64,000 nucleotides of DNA from Cristatella mucedo. Its lineage: Eukaryota; Bryozoa; Phylactolaemata; Cristatellidae. The translations under genes were made by a program, and so were the position numbers. The notes beneath the pieces are model-generated. The model searched no databases and had not been told where the DNA came from. It saw only the letters and a program-made list of their open reading frames with translations. Of this stretch, positions 13,559 to 30,660 are shown one piece after another (position 1 is the first letter of the stretch; each line of letters begins with the position of its first letter). The stretch spans positions 1,662,501-1,726,500 of the forward strand of contig WPIO01000075.1 in the NCBI GenBank assembly GCA_009760855.2, written 5' to 3'.

Positions 13559-15792
13559 CCGACGTGTTCGGATACGAGACGACACCCGTGTGGGAGTTCG
13601 AAGCGGCGCGACCGCTTCGCAGTGTCTTCTTCCCGTTTCTCGTGTGCGGCCTGCCATTCGCCGTGCTCCGAGAGCTGGGCGACTACCTGAGCAGCTCGCT
13701 GTCCGGCTATTGGCTGCTCGTCGGGCCACGCCTCGTCATGGCCGCGCTCAGCCTCGTCGTCGACAAGTGCGTGCACAGCCTGTGCCGCGCTCTGCGCGCC
13801 GATGCCACGGTGCCGCTGCTCATGTTCGCGTCTTCCTACGCGGCCACCGTGCTGTGCACGCGCACCCTCACCAATGCCATCGAGACGGTGCTCTTTGCGC
13901 TGCTTTTGGCGCTAGTGGTGCGAGCCGTGCGCCTGTCCGGCACGCTGGCCTTGCCACCGCGCGATGCGGGTGAATCGGGTCGGCAGCGGCCCGCCGAAGT
14001 CGGTCCGGAGGCGGAGCTTATCGCGCAGCGGTCAGCCATTGACGAAGACGCTGCTGCTACTGCTGCTGCAGAGGACGCTTGCGCTGCTGCTGGTGCTGGT
14101 GCTGCTGCTTGTGGCATTTCGAATGCGCCATCGATCACTGACTCTGCGACGGAGCAGCAGCAGCAGCAGCCACAAATCGAGCCGTCTCATCCTGATGAGC
14201 ATCCTAGCTTAGCAACTCCAGCTGTTAATGGCCTGCACCGCCTGTCTTCTGGCAACAAGAAGCCGATCACTCCCGCTGAACCCATGGTCTCCGCCGAGAC
14301 AGCGACTCCTGCTGAACCAGTGGCCTCGGCCGAGACAGCGATTCCTGCTGAACCAGTGGCCTCGGCCGATACAGCGACTCCTGCTGAACCAATTGTCTCT
14401 GCCGAGACAGCGACTCCGGCAGAACCAATTGTCTCCCCCGATACAGCGACTCCGGTTGAACCAAAGGCATTTGCCGAGACAGTGAATCCCTCCGAGTCGC
14501 TCCCTACCTCGAATGAGGCAAGCCCGAGTGAGCGAGTGGTCGATGCTTTCCGCACCGTGCAGAGCAACAACTTTCTCATCGTCACCGTGGTAGTGGCCGG
14601 CTTCTTTAACCGGCCCACGTTCCTTGCCTTTGCCGCCGCGCCCTGCTGCTTCTGGCTGCTCGGCGGCCGCGTGCAGCCGCGCGCAGCCGACCTTGGCCGC
14701 GCGCTCGTCACGTGCATCTACTGCATGCCGTTCGCGTGCAACGTGGCGACCATGCTCGTGCTGTGGGACACGTACTACTATCGAGCGTTCGACTCGGCGC
14801 GTCTTCTCGCCGCCGGCTCGCTCGTGCTGACGCCGCTCAACTTCCTGGCCTACAACTCGGATCCGGCGAATCTGGCCGAGCACGGCACGCACCCGCGCTA
14901 CCTGCACGCCGCCGTCAACTTGCCGCTGCTGCTCGGACCTGCCGCGCCGCTCGTGGCCTCCGCCGCCGTCCTGCTGGTCCTGTCGCCGCCGCCGCCATCG
15001 TCCCGCTCCGCCGCCTCGGCGCCAGGCACCCTGGCCGTCGGCCGCATGCTGGCAGCCTCGTTCCTCGTGCCGCTCGTCTGCTTGTCAGCGTTTCCGCATC
15101 AGGAGCCGCGCTTCCTGCTGCCGCTCGTCGTCCCGGCGACGCTGCTCGTCGGCACAGCCCTGCGCCGACTGCTGCCCGGGCGGCGCCTGCGCGCCGCCTT
15201 CGTCGTCACCTGGCTGTCGTTCAACGTCGCCGGCGCCGCCCTGTACGGCGTGGCACACCAGGGCGGCGTCGTGCCGGCCCTGCTGCGGCTCGGCGAGGGC
15301 CGCCTGCCGGCGGCGGCGTGCCATCGGCGCGTCGACGTCATCTTCTACCGGACGTACATGCCGCCGCTGCATCTGCTCGGCCGCTCGCCCGCTGCAGCCG
15401 ACGACGGCGGCGGCGAATGCGGCGAGCTGGTGATGCACGACCTGAAAGGTGCCGACAGGGCCGCTCTTCGGCGCGAGGTGCGCGCGGCCGGCGAGGCGGT
15501 CGTCGTCACGCCGCTCTCCGAGGCCGACCTCAACCTGGGCGGTGCCTACAAGATCAGCGTCGTCGCTCGCTTCTTTCCTCACGTGACGTTCGAGGACTTG
15601 CCGTCCGTCCAGCGGATGCTGTCGGTGCTGCCGAGCGGGCGCCTGAACCGGACGGCGACGCTGGACAACGTGAAGAGAGCGTTCTCGCTGAGCATGTACC
15701 GCGTGGCGGACCTGCTTCACGACTACGAGCTGCACGGCGATCGGCAGCAGACGCTGAGTGTCGTCATTAGCACGGCCGCCATGCGGGCCTAG
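13559..15792 (+). CDS. PIGZ: GPI mannosyltransferase 4 (PIGZ/SMP3-like), exon 2
   Basis: The enzyme adds the fourth, side-branching mannose to the GPI precursor in the ER lumen, using dolichol-phosphate-mannose. The exon starts after CGTTGCAG and completes codon 40. Joined to exon 1 it gives about 783 residues. Family landmarks are in order: WEF and RSVFFP soon after the junction, RTLTNAIET at about residues 141-149, FFNRPTFLAFA near 385, a YNSDPANLAEHGTHPR block near 475, and PHQEPRFL near 553, all among hydrophobic membrane segments. The protein is about 200 residues longer than usual because of a low-complexity insert (about residues 180-365) rich in Ala and Gln, with a 12-residue TPAEP-type repeat. 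The stop TAG is at 15790-15792. Frames on the opposite strand are shadows of its very GC-rich codons. Confidence 0.88.
14268..14470 (+). repeat. 36-bp coding minisatellite inside PIGZ
   Basis: About six copies of a 36-base unit encode a 12-residue Pro/Ala/Glu/Thr repeat (TPAEPxxSAETA). All copies keep the frame. It lies in the presumed hydrophilic loop between membrane segments. Confidence 0.85.
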
Positions 15793-18700
15793 CGCTAGCG
15801 CGGATGCAGTTGCAGCACGCACGTGCCGCAAACTCACCAGCTCCTCCGTGAGGCGCTCCGGAAGACGTTTCGACTGCTCGAGCCGGCAGCGCTGGTGGCT
15901 GGCTGCTCCCTGCCAGTGCTAGTTCTGGCTACCGTGTAGCAGCGCGTGCGTGGCGCCTCCCCCTAGGGGCGCGTCCCCCTAGCTGTGCCTCCCCATAGCG
16001 GCACCGGTGCCTGCCCGTGCTGAGGCATCCCCTACACGAACGAGTTTCATTCCGGTCGCTGGCTTTCCAGCGACGAAACTGCGCTGCGACCCTCCGCTGC
16101 TGTGACGGACAGAAAGACTGGCCAGCTGACGCGTGCGCAGGGCGCCTGACGCGTGCGTCAGCGTGAGCCGCCTGTGGAGCCGGATGTGAAGGTGCCGTCC
16201 AGGCTTCGGGGCGCCTCGCGAGCTCTCTCTCTTCCGGCGCCTTCGGTTGGACGCAGAAGGAAGTTGTTCGGATGCTCGCGCTGTTTGTATGGCCAGCCAG
16301 ACCTCGCGTTGGCCGGATGCTTGAACTCTCTGACCGTCAGCCGTCCCGTGCCACTGCCACCAAGTAGCAGTGGCATCCTTGAGACGACACCATGTGTCGT
16401 CCGTTGGCAAGAGACCTCTCTTCGTGGGGTGCAGATCTCCGCCGGCTCGATTTCGTTCGTTCTTCCCCTCGTTCATTCTCCCCCTACTTTTTCGAGGGGG
16501 CGGGGAGCAGCTGTGTCGCTATTCGTTCTCCGCTTTCATGGCCGGGTAAATTGCCTAGTTAACGGTCTGAAAGCAGCCGAGGCTTTTGCGTGATTGTGTG
16601 CTTTCTGCCGTTTCTCCATTATCGTAACCCTAGTCGCATGCCATCGCGGTCGACTCGCTCGACTCGCTCGACTCGCTGTCGCCCTCGACTGCTCTACGAT
16701 CTCACACTGGCTATTGCATGATCGGTTCGTCTCTTTCTCTGTCTCTCCATGCTTGACTCCACCTCGGTTCATCACTGTCTCTCGGTGGCTGCCTGAGTGG
16801 TGAGATGCTTAGCGTCTGACATGTCACTCTTGCATCTGTAGCTCGGACCTTGTACATAGCAATTTGTAGTATCTTTCCTAATTAAAGCAAGAAAGTCTGT
16901 CACGAACCGGCACATTTGCATTACGAAGCTCTGATGGTGCACTTCTGTCAAGCGAGAATATGGCACGGCATTGTCTTCAGTGATGGAACTACACTGATTC
17001 GGCGAAGCGAGTCCACAGGAAGTCCGCAGTGAGCTGCTCGTAATTTAATTCAAGACGGTTTTTATATCACCCTTCGAGAACAAATCTTTCTACGAGCAAT
17101 TTGCGTATGCAGGAAATGAAGCAGGTCACATTTTGGTCACGTGATGGCGTGCATAATGTCAGCACACGCACGCACACAAAGGACATTTCACAAGGCTTTA
17201 GCCCATGCTGTGAGGAACAGGTGTGTTTTTAGCTCCCCTCTTTAATGGTGTCAGGTCAGGTCAGGTGATGTTGTGCCGCAGTGAGTTACAGAAGTCGAGT
17301 CTAGATGTCACTTAGGCATAGACACATTTACATTGCAGTATCCTTGTCTAAACAGGCCTGAATTTTATCAGTGAGTCAGACGAATGCATCAAGACTTGAC
17401 AATGAAGCTGATGGGGTTGTGTGATGAAAGGTCTCTGTAGAACAGGCTGCAACTAGATTGTTTGAGCTGGGGTATACTGGCCGAGACCGTTTTGAGGGAT
17501 CAGTTTTCATTATGTGAGAAACACTATGTCCATAATTAGCAGGTAGGTTGTCATAGCAATCAAGAAAGTTTTCTGCCACACAAGTGCAAACGTCCGAAAT
17601 ACCAATGGTGTATTGCAGATATTCGCATTTAATTGAGGCCTGTGAGGGTCAACTGAGCTATAATAAATATTATAATAATTAATAGCTATAATTATAACAT
17701 GTGTGATTGAAGCACGGATAGACACAAATAACAGTTCACACTATCCCGGTAAGTGCACTGCGTATGATTATTTAGCTTTGCTTTAAATGGCGTTAAAGGC
17801 AGTCAATGCCAAAGTGTCAGTTGGTAGGGCTCAAGGTTTTTGATACAAAATGTAAAGTCATGATCTCCATAGGAAAGATTAGAGGTGTTCTGCTGGAGGT
17901 GTTGTTGATAAGACGGCCAGAGGTAAGAGGTACGCAACGAAGAAGCCTGGCGAGTAATGTCTGCCGATTCTTTAGCCGGAGCAGGAGGACGCAAGAACCT
18001 AAAGATGAACAGCAGACCATTAAAGTCAAAAGCAAGTTGATTGATATGAGAAGCCAGTGCAGATCGGGCGTTCGTGACAGGCTAGCCCAGCTGACGAGTG
18101 TTTCGCTGCTTGCAAAGAATCTTAGTGCACAGGAAACAAGCATTGTGGGACGAGACTCGGAAAAACCTAGATGTCACGGCGAATAGATTCCTTTTGTTTA
18201 GATACTCTTGTTTAGGAATTAGAAGAATTACTCTTAGAGTACGAATTTTAATTAATTTTAATAAAATTATAAGAATTATTTATTTAAATTAATATTTTAA
18301 AATTTAAATACTAATGTTTTATTTTATATTTTAAATACGTATATGCTAATATTTTAATTAAAATTAAGCTTGAATTTTAGCATGTTTGCTTCTCTGAGTG
18401 AATGCAGACTTGCATGTGCAGCTGATGGAGTCGTCGAGAGCAAAATCAGCTTTCGGGAGGAGTGCAGACCGTACAGGAGATTGGTTAGCCGAGTCCATTT
18501 TGATGGGCAGGCTTTCCACTTTCCTAAGAATAAGAATACTAATGATAATAATGCATTTGATATAGTGCCCACAGAGAATCTCTTTCCAGGTGCTCCACAT
18601 TTCCTCAGTGACAATAGGAAAACTATTAGGTTCGCCTCACCGTCATAGAGTTTGAGAAAGATAGCTACTGAGAGTAGAAGAAATAAGGTCCTTGTACCTT

Positions 18701-19545
18701 GCTTGGTGCATAGCAGAGCCTCAGTTCTCTCATGCCTTTCAGCTTTCTTCCTCTAGCGCCCTGCAGAAGATATGCCTGATGTCCGGGTAGACTATCTAAA
18801 CTGGGCGCTGATGGTGCCAGCCTAGCTAATGAGCTCCCAGCTACGCCCTTGTGCAGATAAGCTTGCTGCCTCCCACAGTTCTCACCTACCTACCTCCAGT
18901 TCGCTCAGTGGACTTTGGACAGACTGGTCGTGCTATAGATATGGAAGAACGCCTGGATCCCATGGGCCAACTGGTCCGATGTTCCGGATCTGCTAGTCTA
19001 CGGGTAAACAGGACAGCTAATTCCTCGGGCGCATACTTGCGCCTCGGTAACCGACAGCAAGTGAAGGCTGCTCCTAAACAGCCACAGAGCAACCGTTTCA
19101 TCGGAAGCCGGGATAACGCCACGCCCCACTGGGTTCGCAAACACAAGCGACTGGGCAAACGGCATTGCAGCGAGGCTCGCGGCCCGGGGCTCAATCCGTG
19201 CCTCCAGCCAAGCACAGGTCGGCGACATGGTCACTTGTCGCTTGTGCAAACCTGCAAAACTCTCAAGGTCGGCAACTAGATGTGCTTGGGCTACCTAAGA
19301 TGGCTAGTGTAACGTGCTAACCTGCTTGCACATCTAACATTTCGGCAAGTGCAGCCACGTTTTTGAACCGACCTAGGAGTGGCATTCAATGTCTGAAGAT
19401 TCGTCTAATATACTTGCTTTTTGGGCTGCCTTGTGTAGCGCCAGTTTCTTCAGGTCTTGCTTCGGCCGTATTTGCATGTTGACGCTGTGCAGGTCCCCTC
19501 TAACCACGTTATACTTGTTGACACTGCCGATGCTACGGTTACAGC
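15793..19545. other. Region downstream of the PIGZ-type gene
   Basis: No gene recognised. A candidate polyadenylation signal ATTAAA lies near 16881, over 1 kb after the stop codon. An AT-rich patch is at 18230-18370. The frames at 15979-16593, 17806-18186 and 18851-19279 lack recognisable domains. Confidence 0.4.

Positions 19546-20318
<773 letters not shown>

Positions 20319-20386
<68 letters not shown>
20319..20386. repeat. (AT)n microsatellite
   Basis: A second AT array, directly between the SINE tail and the MITE. Confidence 0.9.
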
Positions 20387-20388
<2 letters not shown>

Positions 20389-21028
20389 GTCGTCCTTCGC
20401 CACTTCGCGCTTTGACTTTCGCGGCTTCACTCTATCGCGGCTTTTTCAAATGTTTTCATTAAAAGATTGATCAAAATGGTGAAAATGATACAGCGTGCGC
20501 TCGGTTGTCTGAGTCACTTACACACCCCTGCATCACAGTTAAAATTAAAACTACTATACGCATGGGCTGTTGAGCTATGTATTCGAGCACCCCACAAATC
20601 CTTCAACGTCAGGTGCAGCCTCATTGAGAGCAGTAAACTCGCTCTTCTTTGCCTCATTGTACACCTCTTCATAATCATCAAACAAATTGCACTATTTTCA
20701 TAAGTTAATGTTTGTTTGTAAAAACTGAGTGTGTTTAATTAAATGCACTCTAATAATAATATGATATTTGTAACGTCTAATACGTCTTATTATCCCTTAC
20801 TTGGTCTAATACATTGGGTAGTACGGGTGTAATGGTGACTAAAAGGGTGTTATTTCATGTCAAAAGGACTTTAAATATGTTAAAACCAAATTAGAGAGTC
20901 ATGGACATGTTTTCTATGCCCTCGTTATGAAAACATTTGATTTATAAATAAAGAATCGTACTTCGCGGAAATTCACCTTTCACGACAGAGTCTGGAACCG
21001 ATTAACCACGACAAATGAGGGACGACTG
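20387..21028 (+). mobile_element. pogo/Tc1-mariner-type MITE, copy 2
   Basis: Left end AAGTCGTCCTTCGCCACTTC and right end ...AAATGAGGGACGACTG are imperfect inverted repeats (AGTCGTCCYTC). TA dinucleotides flank both ends, matching the TA target preference of Tc1/mariner elements. Subterminal TTCGCGG repeats are typical of pogo/Tigger relatives. The 642-bp body has no transposase. Confidence 0.75.
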
Positions 21029-22756
21029 TATATATGTGTATTCCTAATTATACATTCATCAACATAGGGCGAAATGCCTCAACCCGGCGGGGAAATGTCC
21101 GAGGGGTAAATGTCCTAGGGTCCGCCAGGGGAGAATGTCCGGGGAGGGGAACGTCAAGGGTGGAATGTCCCACAACCGATGGAAGATGGCCGATGTGGCC
21201 GAGCACGGCTCTGCTGCTGAGCGAAGACCGATTGAAAGCAAACTGAAGCAAATAGGAACTAGCGACTGACCGCGCGTGGCGTCAAGATGGCGCACCTTCT
21301 TCGTTGCTTTGAAAGGATGGCAAGCGACTCGATCAGCAAGACAGTCGATAAATGTAAAAGAGACCCCTGTATCGGGCATTTAAGGGGCACTGCCAGCTCT
21401 TCTGTGTCCTCTTTTTCTATGCGAGTTCACGCCAAACATTGACAGGTGCAGCGAACTCCAACATGCTGATGAGGAACGAAGCAAGAATGAATGAAGACTG
21501 GTACGAGACCGGCATATTAGCACGGCTCACATGCAGCCCACGAGGTGTGCAATGGGGCGCCCTATTGACCCGCCGACACTGGCTTCGTTGACCCGACGTA
21601 ATCGGCTGCATACCATCTCTGCTCCGCCGAGAACGAGGCACGGCCGTGGGCGCTCTTCCGCTCGCGGCCGGCGATGGCGGCCACCGCGGCCAGGCCCGGC
21701 GGCCACCGTCAGTCCGATGCTCTGCCCGTACGCAATTAGCGACACCGGAACGGCAGCTTCGACAGCCAGCTATGCTCGAAATCCGTTCGGGATTGACTGA
21801 TGATTTAGCTACATAGCTCGGTCAAGACGTGTGCACCTTTAGCTACCAATTTCTCTCTCGGCTATACATCTGTGGCAAAGTAAAGTCCGGCTTCTAGAAA
21901 CAGACATTACGCGTCCACAGATATCACAATCGGGGTATCATTCTTCCAATACAAGACACTCGGTGACGCGTCTCTCTGGCTAAGCTAAATGATCTGCAAC
22001 AGCTTGCTGCCTACCGGTAAAATACCAGCCACAGTCGTACTTCGACTGACCACGACACCACCACGTCTTTCTTAGCTGGACTTATGCAGCAGCAGCAGCA
22101 GCCTGATGCATCCCATGATGCAGCAGCAGCCTGGTGCATACCAGTCCTCTCGGGATGACACTTTAGCTGCACATTTCTTTCCACTTGCAGCTTCTTTGCA
22201 GCAAGCAAAAGATTTAGCTCTTTTGGTTCTAGACTTCCTTACTCATCAAATGATTTTGCGAAAAGATTGTGTCTTCTCTCCTGCTGCCAGCACTGACCCT
22301 TCCTTTCAGGCCGGTGTGGCCCGAGAGTCGAGCGCTTTCAACTGCCATCGTCGTGGGCTCCAGCCCTGCTGAGTATGTAAATCACCGGGCTAGAGATTGG
22401 GCACTATACAAATGAGGCATGTTATTAATGCTGTTAAATTATTACGAGCCGTCCTATACTGCTACTTCCATGCTTCTTACCTTCTTGGCTTACCTCCAGC
22501 AGACTCAGCTTTGCTTAGTTGTTATTCGTGACTGCAACGAAGTCTGTCGACTGCCATCGCAAACCAAAGCGTTTTAGGCTTTGAGTGAGATCTTTGCTTT
22601 GCATCCGACGAGTTCTTGCAGTTCTACGAAGATGCCTACCGAGACGCTAGCATATACATCTACATAGACATCTACAGCTCTACATCTACATCTCTCTCCC
22701 TCTCTGTCTCTGTCTCTCTCTGTCTCTGTCTCTCTCTCTCACTATATATACATACT
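21029..22756. other. Region without recognised gene
   Basis: Contains complementary copies of the GGACATTTCCC motif (21085-21165), a short CAG run near 22090, a diverged SINE-like piece at 22340-22430 (GTCGTGGGCTCCAGCCC...GGGCACTATACAAATGA) and CT-rich repeats at 22690-22740. Confidence 0.4.
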
Positions 22757-23358
22757 CCGCAGCTAGGCTTGTCTGTCGTCAGCGTCGCAGTTGCCACGTT
22801 ACACCACTTCTCGCCGACCTACATTGGCTACCAGTCAAGCAACGGATTGACTTCAAGGTTTCGTCGCTCACTTTTAGGTCATTTCATTCTTTGGCTCCAG
22901 CCTATCTCTCAGATATACTCCCCAATCACGCCAAGCATCGTACCACCCGCTTTTCGGAATCCAACAATCTACAAATACCCCGTACAATCCTCAAATCCTT
23001 TGGAGACCGTGCATTTGGTTCGTATGTTCTCAAAGCCTGGAACTCACTCCCGACCTGCGTCAGAAAATCCCCTGACCTGACCACATTTAAAAAGAACTTG
23101 AAAACACATCTATTTAGGACAGCATTTAGTGGGTCGCAGTGATTCGTCTTTGATGTGCTTATGCGTGCTGACACTGTGCACGCTGCCACTAACCACATTT
23201 GCATGCTGCCCCTGTGCATGTCTTCCCTAATCATGTTATTCATTTTGTTTGTGTATCAAGCATGATATTGCTCACCATTCAATTGCATTTCCCCTTTGCA
23301 GCAAATGTAAAGCGCCTAGAGAGAGAGATTGAGTTCTCTGAGGGCGCTTTATCAGGTG

Positions 23359-23392
<34 letters not shown>
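22757..23392 (+). mobile_element. LINE 3' fragment (CR1/L2 clade)
   Basis: Contains the C-terminal end of the RT protein (SFGDRAFGSYVLKAWNSLP at about 22990-23055, then a LKTHLFRTAFSG end), the 3' UTR and the terminal hairpin AAAGCGCC...GGGCGCTTT, ending in (TTA)n. The 5' part is lost. Confidence 0.85.
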
Positions 23393-26784
<3,392 letters not shown>

Positions 26785-26935
26785 TTTGTAAAGCGACAGA
26801 AGAGCCTTTACGGCTATCGCCACCGCTTGCAGTGGCAATACAGGATCGCCCACCACAGAATTCGAACCCACGACCTCGGGCCGAGGTCGTGAAAAGCAAC
26901 CGCCTTACCTAGTGAGCCATTACGGCTCACCCTGC
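26785..26935 (-). mobile_element. tRNA-derived SINE, family B
   Basis: Minus-strand copy. It contains the B-box-like TGGGTTCGAATTCTGTGG (reverse of 26855-26872), preceded by a palindromic ACCTCGGGCCGAGGT block, and ends in the TTTTTGTA...GCGACAGAAGAGCC 3' part. Confidence 0.8.
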
Positions 26936-27439
26936 CGTACTTACCAGAACTACGCAGATGACCACCCAAAATGACTAAAGTGCTGCCGTCCTTGTTGCAG
27001 TCCATTAACCGATGAGTGGGTGTCGAATAAAAAAGAAAGTTCGCTGTGATTTTCATTATGGAAGGTCTTACCCCAAAAATGAAAATCCTTGCTGGTATTC
27101 GGGTGGCAACCGTCGGCTACTGTACGCCGGAAAATTATTGCTGCTGGCGAAAGAAGCCATTCAAATTGAGACTTAGGCATTTTGTTCGGATTTAGGGGTG
27201 CGAAAAAACTGTGTCAATTATTGCACGCCGGTGACCGCATTTGGAGCAGTGAGTTACACGCCGACACTGTAACTTCAAGTCATTCGCGTAACAATTGATA
27301 TTTTGAAAATAGGTTGAACAATTTTGCTCGGTGCTCGAATTAGCAGAGCCGCCTCATTCTTTCAACCACTAAGAACACGGCGGTGCGAGTCTACGTCACG
27401 TTTTTTTGCTTGTGGCTAATGGTAAGCAATAACCGTTCG
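26936..27439. other. Unique sequence
   Basis: Nothing recognised. Confidence 0.35.
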
Positions 27440-27525
27440 ATAGTGTTTCCTTTTCAGCAAATGCAAAGCACCTAAAAAGAGATTATGTTCTCTGTGGGCA
27501 CTTTATCAAGTTTGTCATTATTATT
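27440..27525 (+). mobile_element. LINE 3'-terminal fragment
   Basis: AGCAAATGCAAAGCACCTAAAAAGAGATT...GGGCACTTTATCAAG, then an (ATT)n tail. Confidence 0.75.
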
Positions 27526-27857
27526 ATAAGCAATACATACGCAGGGCCCTCGCGCGTTAATGCAGTGCCGGAGAGGGCGTGTTTGGATATTTTTGGGTAC
27601 AAAAAAGCAACGCGGCGGTTGAGAACTGGTTTCGTTAGCAACGGAAAGGATGGATCCCAACCCATGGAGCCATTGGAAGCTGGCTGTGATGGGGTATACG
27701 TACATAATGCAATGCATTTCCGTCTGTATCTCCACAGGGACACAAAGACTATGTGGGTGTTACGCAGGAGAGTTTTGTGTTGTGCACTCACAGCCTCAGC
27801 GGCTTTTGGTACGTATTCGGTAGCCAACAGACTTCATCTCACGCAACAAAGAGAAAG

Positions 27858-27930
27858 TGCAGCAAATGTAAAGCACCTAGAAAGAGATTGAGTTCTCTGA
27901 GGGAGCTTTATCAAGTGTATTATTATTAAA
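27858..27930 (+). mobile_element. LINE 3'-terminal fragment
   Basis: AGCAAATGTAAAGCACCTAG...GGGAGCTTTATCAAGTG and a short (TATT)n tail. It directly abuts the SINE that follows. Confidence 0.8.
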
Positions 27931-27949
27931 TTTAAAATTTAAATCCTAT

Positions 27950-28100
27950 ATTTGTATAGCGACAGAAAAGCCTTTGCGGCTATCATCACCGCTTGCAGTG
28001 GCGATAAATGATCGCCCACCGCAGGATTCGAAACCACGACCTCGGGACCGAGGTCGTGAAAGCAACCGCCTTAACTAGTGTGCCATCACGGCTCACCATT
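27950..28100 (-). mobile_element. tRNA-derived SINE, family B
   Basis: Minus-strand copy with the B-box-like GTGGTTTCGAATCCTGCGG (reverse of about 28018-28036) and the ACCTCGGGACCGAGGT palindrome. Confidence 0.8.
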
Positions 28101-29066
28101 ACTACTATTGTTAAAGTGGTAAGCGTAGCAGAGTCGGGAAAGCAGTTGAAATAGTGAGTAGTATGGAAGTAGCAGCTCAGGACCGCTGGAAAGGATGAGC
28201 CGTAGTCGGCAGCAGGAGAAATAGTTGCCGTTGCGTACACATAGAGACGGTCGAAGTCGACCACTTTCAGGACGCAAATCCATCATTTCTGAAGTTAAAT
28301 ACGTCTTGCCAGAATCTAGCCTGGAAGTAGATGGAGAAGAGGTAAGTTTTCTTTCAGCGCGAGAGCGTGTGCCGTACGCTCACGCTGTTCCGCCCACATG
28401 TCCTCCTCTTTTTCGGTTAATTGGTCCGACAGGGCGGCAGGACGGATGCGGCAGCTGCGGCTGCGTCAGCGTGACACACGGCACTTCCGGCCGGAGGCAT
28501 TCCGCCTTCCAGCTCGTCAAACAAGCCTGGAGCCCTCGGAAGATTGCTCATTTTTGAGAGCTGACAGGGTAAGGGTTGTCGCAGATATAATCAATCTGAC
28601 TGAGCACGCCCGGAAAGGCACTCACGGGCAACAGCCAAGGCTGCCACATTAGGACGTCTGGCCGCGAGCACTGTCTGCTTAAGGATGGCTGCATTACGCG
28701 ATAGGACGGTCAGCTTGGCCGCGCTAGCCCGGTCACGTGAAACCGGCGCAAGGGTAGAATCTAGCATGGAAACGATGGTCAGGCGTTGAACCGCTGAGAG
28801 GAACTACTCCAGCGAGTGGCCAAGGAAGCATCCCGGCTGAGTAAGCAGCATGTCACCGATACATTGCTGATGCATTACGATACATTACTGTAGGTCAAGA
28901 TCCAAGCCCACTGGACGCCTGAACATTAGTGTTCGGTTTATTGAACCGGCTAAACTAAATTTCAACTCACCCGCAACAAAATACGTTCCTTTAAAAGTAG
29001 GCTGATGCGAATTTCAGGAGATCTGCAGAGACAGCTGCCTGAAGCACGCTGCTAAGAATAAGCCTC

Positions 29067-29105
<39 letters not shown>

Positions 29106-30247
29106 TGATAATAATAAATAAAAACGAGCCTCATTTCGGGCCTCATTTATGGTGTAGCTATCGGAGCACTGCACTCAAGTTCACTGTGTTAGGTAGCAAT
29201 GAGTTTATATCCATATAGTGCTAAACGTAGGCATTCCGTGCAGTCGACGGTTGCTGGGCTACAGCTTTATTTTGCAGTGCAATATCGAGGCTGTTGTCCG
29301 GCGGGCACATTGCTGGCTTGCGTAAATGATTGTGGGCGGTCCTGAGAGTGGATCGCTTCCCACGCGGCAGAATCGCTTTCCGTATTCGTTAGCCATAGCG
29401 ACCGCTTGGTCCACCTACCCACACGACGGTCGCACACCTGTAGCGTAGGTGCAGGCCATTGCCTTGCCCCAGTGCACATTCCGAACGAGCGCGAGAACCG
29501 CTCGTTTGTAGTGGAGGGATGCCGTTTTTCGGTGGGGGCGAAACCAGTTTTCGGTTAGTATATTTATCAGTCGTACACAAGTAGCGGTAGATGAGCCTTA
29601 GAGTCGGTCAGCCGGCTAGCAGCGGTGGGCAACGAAAGGCCGTGGACAGCTGCACTCGCGGGTCACGTGACTCACCGGGCCGACTGATACGCGAGCACGT
29701 GCCCGGTGGCTGAGACCCGGGTGCTATGCTAGCCGGCGCAGGGCTGCGCTGGCAGTGGCGGTTGCTGCTGGGCCTTGTACGATGTTGATTGGATCCCGAG
29801 CGATCGCCAATGGCCGCCTCCTATTGGCTGCCGCCATTTTGTAACGCCCCGCGAAGACAACCTACCGGCATTCCGGCAAGCGAGCTGAGACGGAAAGAGG
29901 ACGGTTGCAGCCAATTGACGGGTCGCTGAGCCTCCCTGTCTCTCACGAGTCGCTGCCGCCGCTAGTGTGTCGCTACCGGGGGTCTGTGGCTATTTGGGGG
30001 ATTGGGTGCACTGCAATGGCTGAGACCGCTCACGTGCGAGACCATTCTCAGCTGCCGCTTCGCAGCGTGAGCGAGCTTGGCTTTCGTAAGTTTACCGCAC
30101 GAAAAGGTAGAGCGAAATCAACGCAGCATAAGCGCCACAGAGAGTGAGAATTTGGATTTTACTTCCCGTTGAATTGGCGATTTGAAGATGTCCCTGAATC
30201 CAGCACTCAAACCAGCCGATCAAAATATCCCAGTTCCTGGTAACCAT
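28101..30247. other. Region without recognised gene
   Basis: Holds an (ATA)n microsatellite at 29066-29122. Remaining frames have no domain or splice context. Confidence 0.4.
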
Positions 30248-30430
30248 CAATAATATAATAGTAATAATAATTCACTTGATAAAGCGCCCTCAGAGAACTT
30301 ACTCTCTCTCTAGGCGCTTTACATTTGCTGCAAAGGGAAACGCCATTGAATGGTAAGTAAAATCATGCTTGAAAAAACAAACGAAATGAATAATATGGTT
30401 AGGGGTGACATGCACAGGGTCAGCATGCAT
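30248..30430 (-). mobile_element. LINE 3' UTR fragment
   Basis: Reverse complement of the LINE 3' end with (ATA)n, the hairpin arms AAAGCGCC and GGCGCTTT, and about 110 bases of upstream 3' UTR (CATGCACAGGGTCAGCATGC) shared with the copies at 11270 and 23200. Confidence 0.85.
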
Positions 30431-30479
30431 ATAGCCATCGAAGCAGCTTTTCGACGCATGGTAGCCACCATTGTCCCTC

Positions 30480-30502
30480 TCACTTCTCTCTCTCTCGTTC
30501 TC

Positions 30503-30548
<46 letters not shown>

Positions 30549-30660
30549 CCCTTTGTGCGTATTTGTGTGTGTGTGTACGCATTTGTGTGTTGTGTGTGTG
30601 TATTGTGTGTGTGTGTGTGTGTGTGTTTAATTGTGTCTCTCGCTCTCTCTCTCTCCCTCT
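30480..30660. repeat. (CT)n, (GT)n and (CT)n compound microsatellite
   Basis: CT array to about 30545, GT array at 30562-30628, then a second CT-rich stretch. Confidence 0.9.

Noticed and set aside
14187-15837. Long minus-strand and alternative plus-strand frames over PIGZ exon 2
   Set aside because: Shadows of the very GC-rich PIGZ coding sequence; they lack family motifs.
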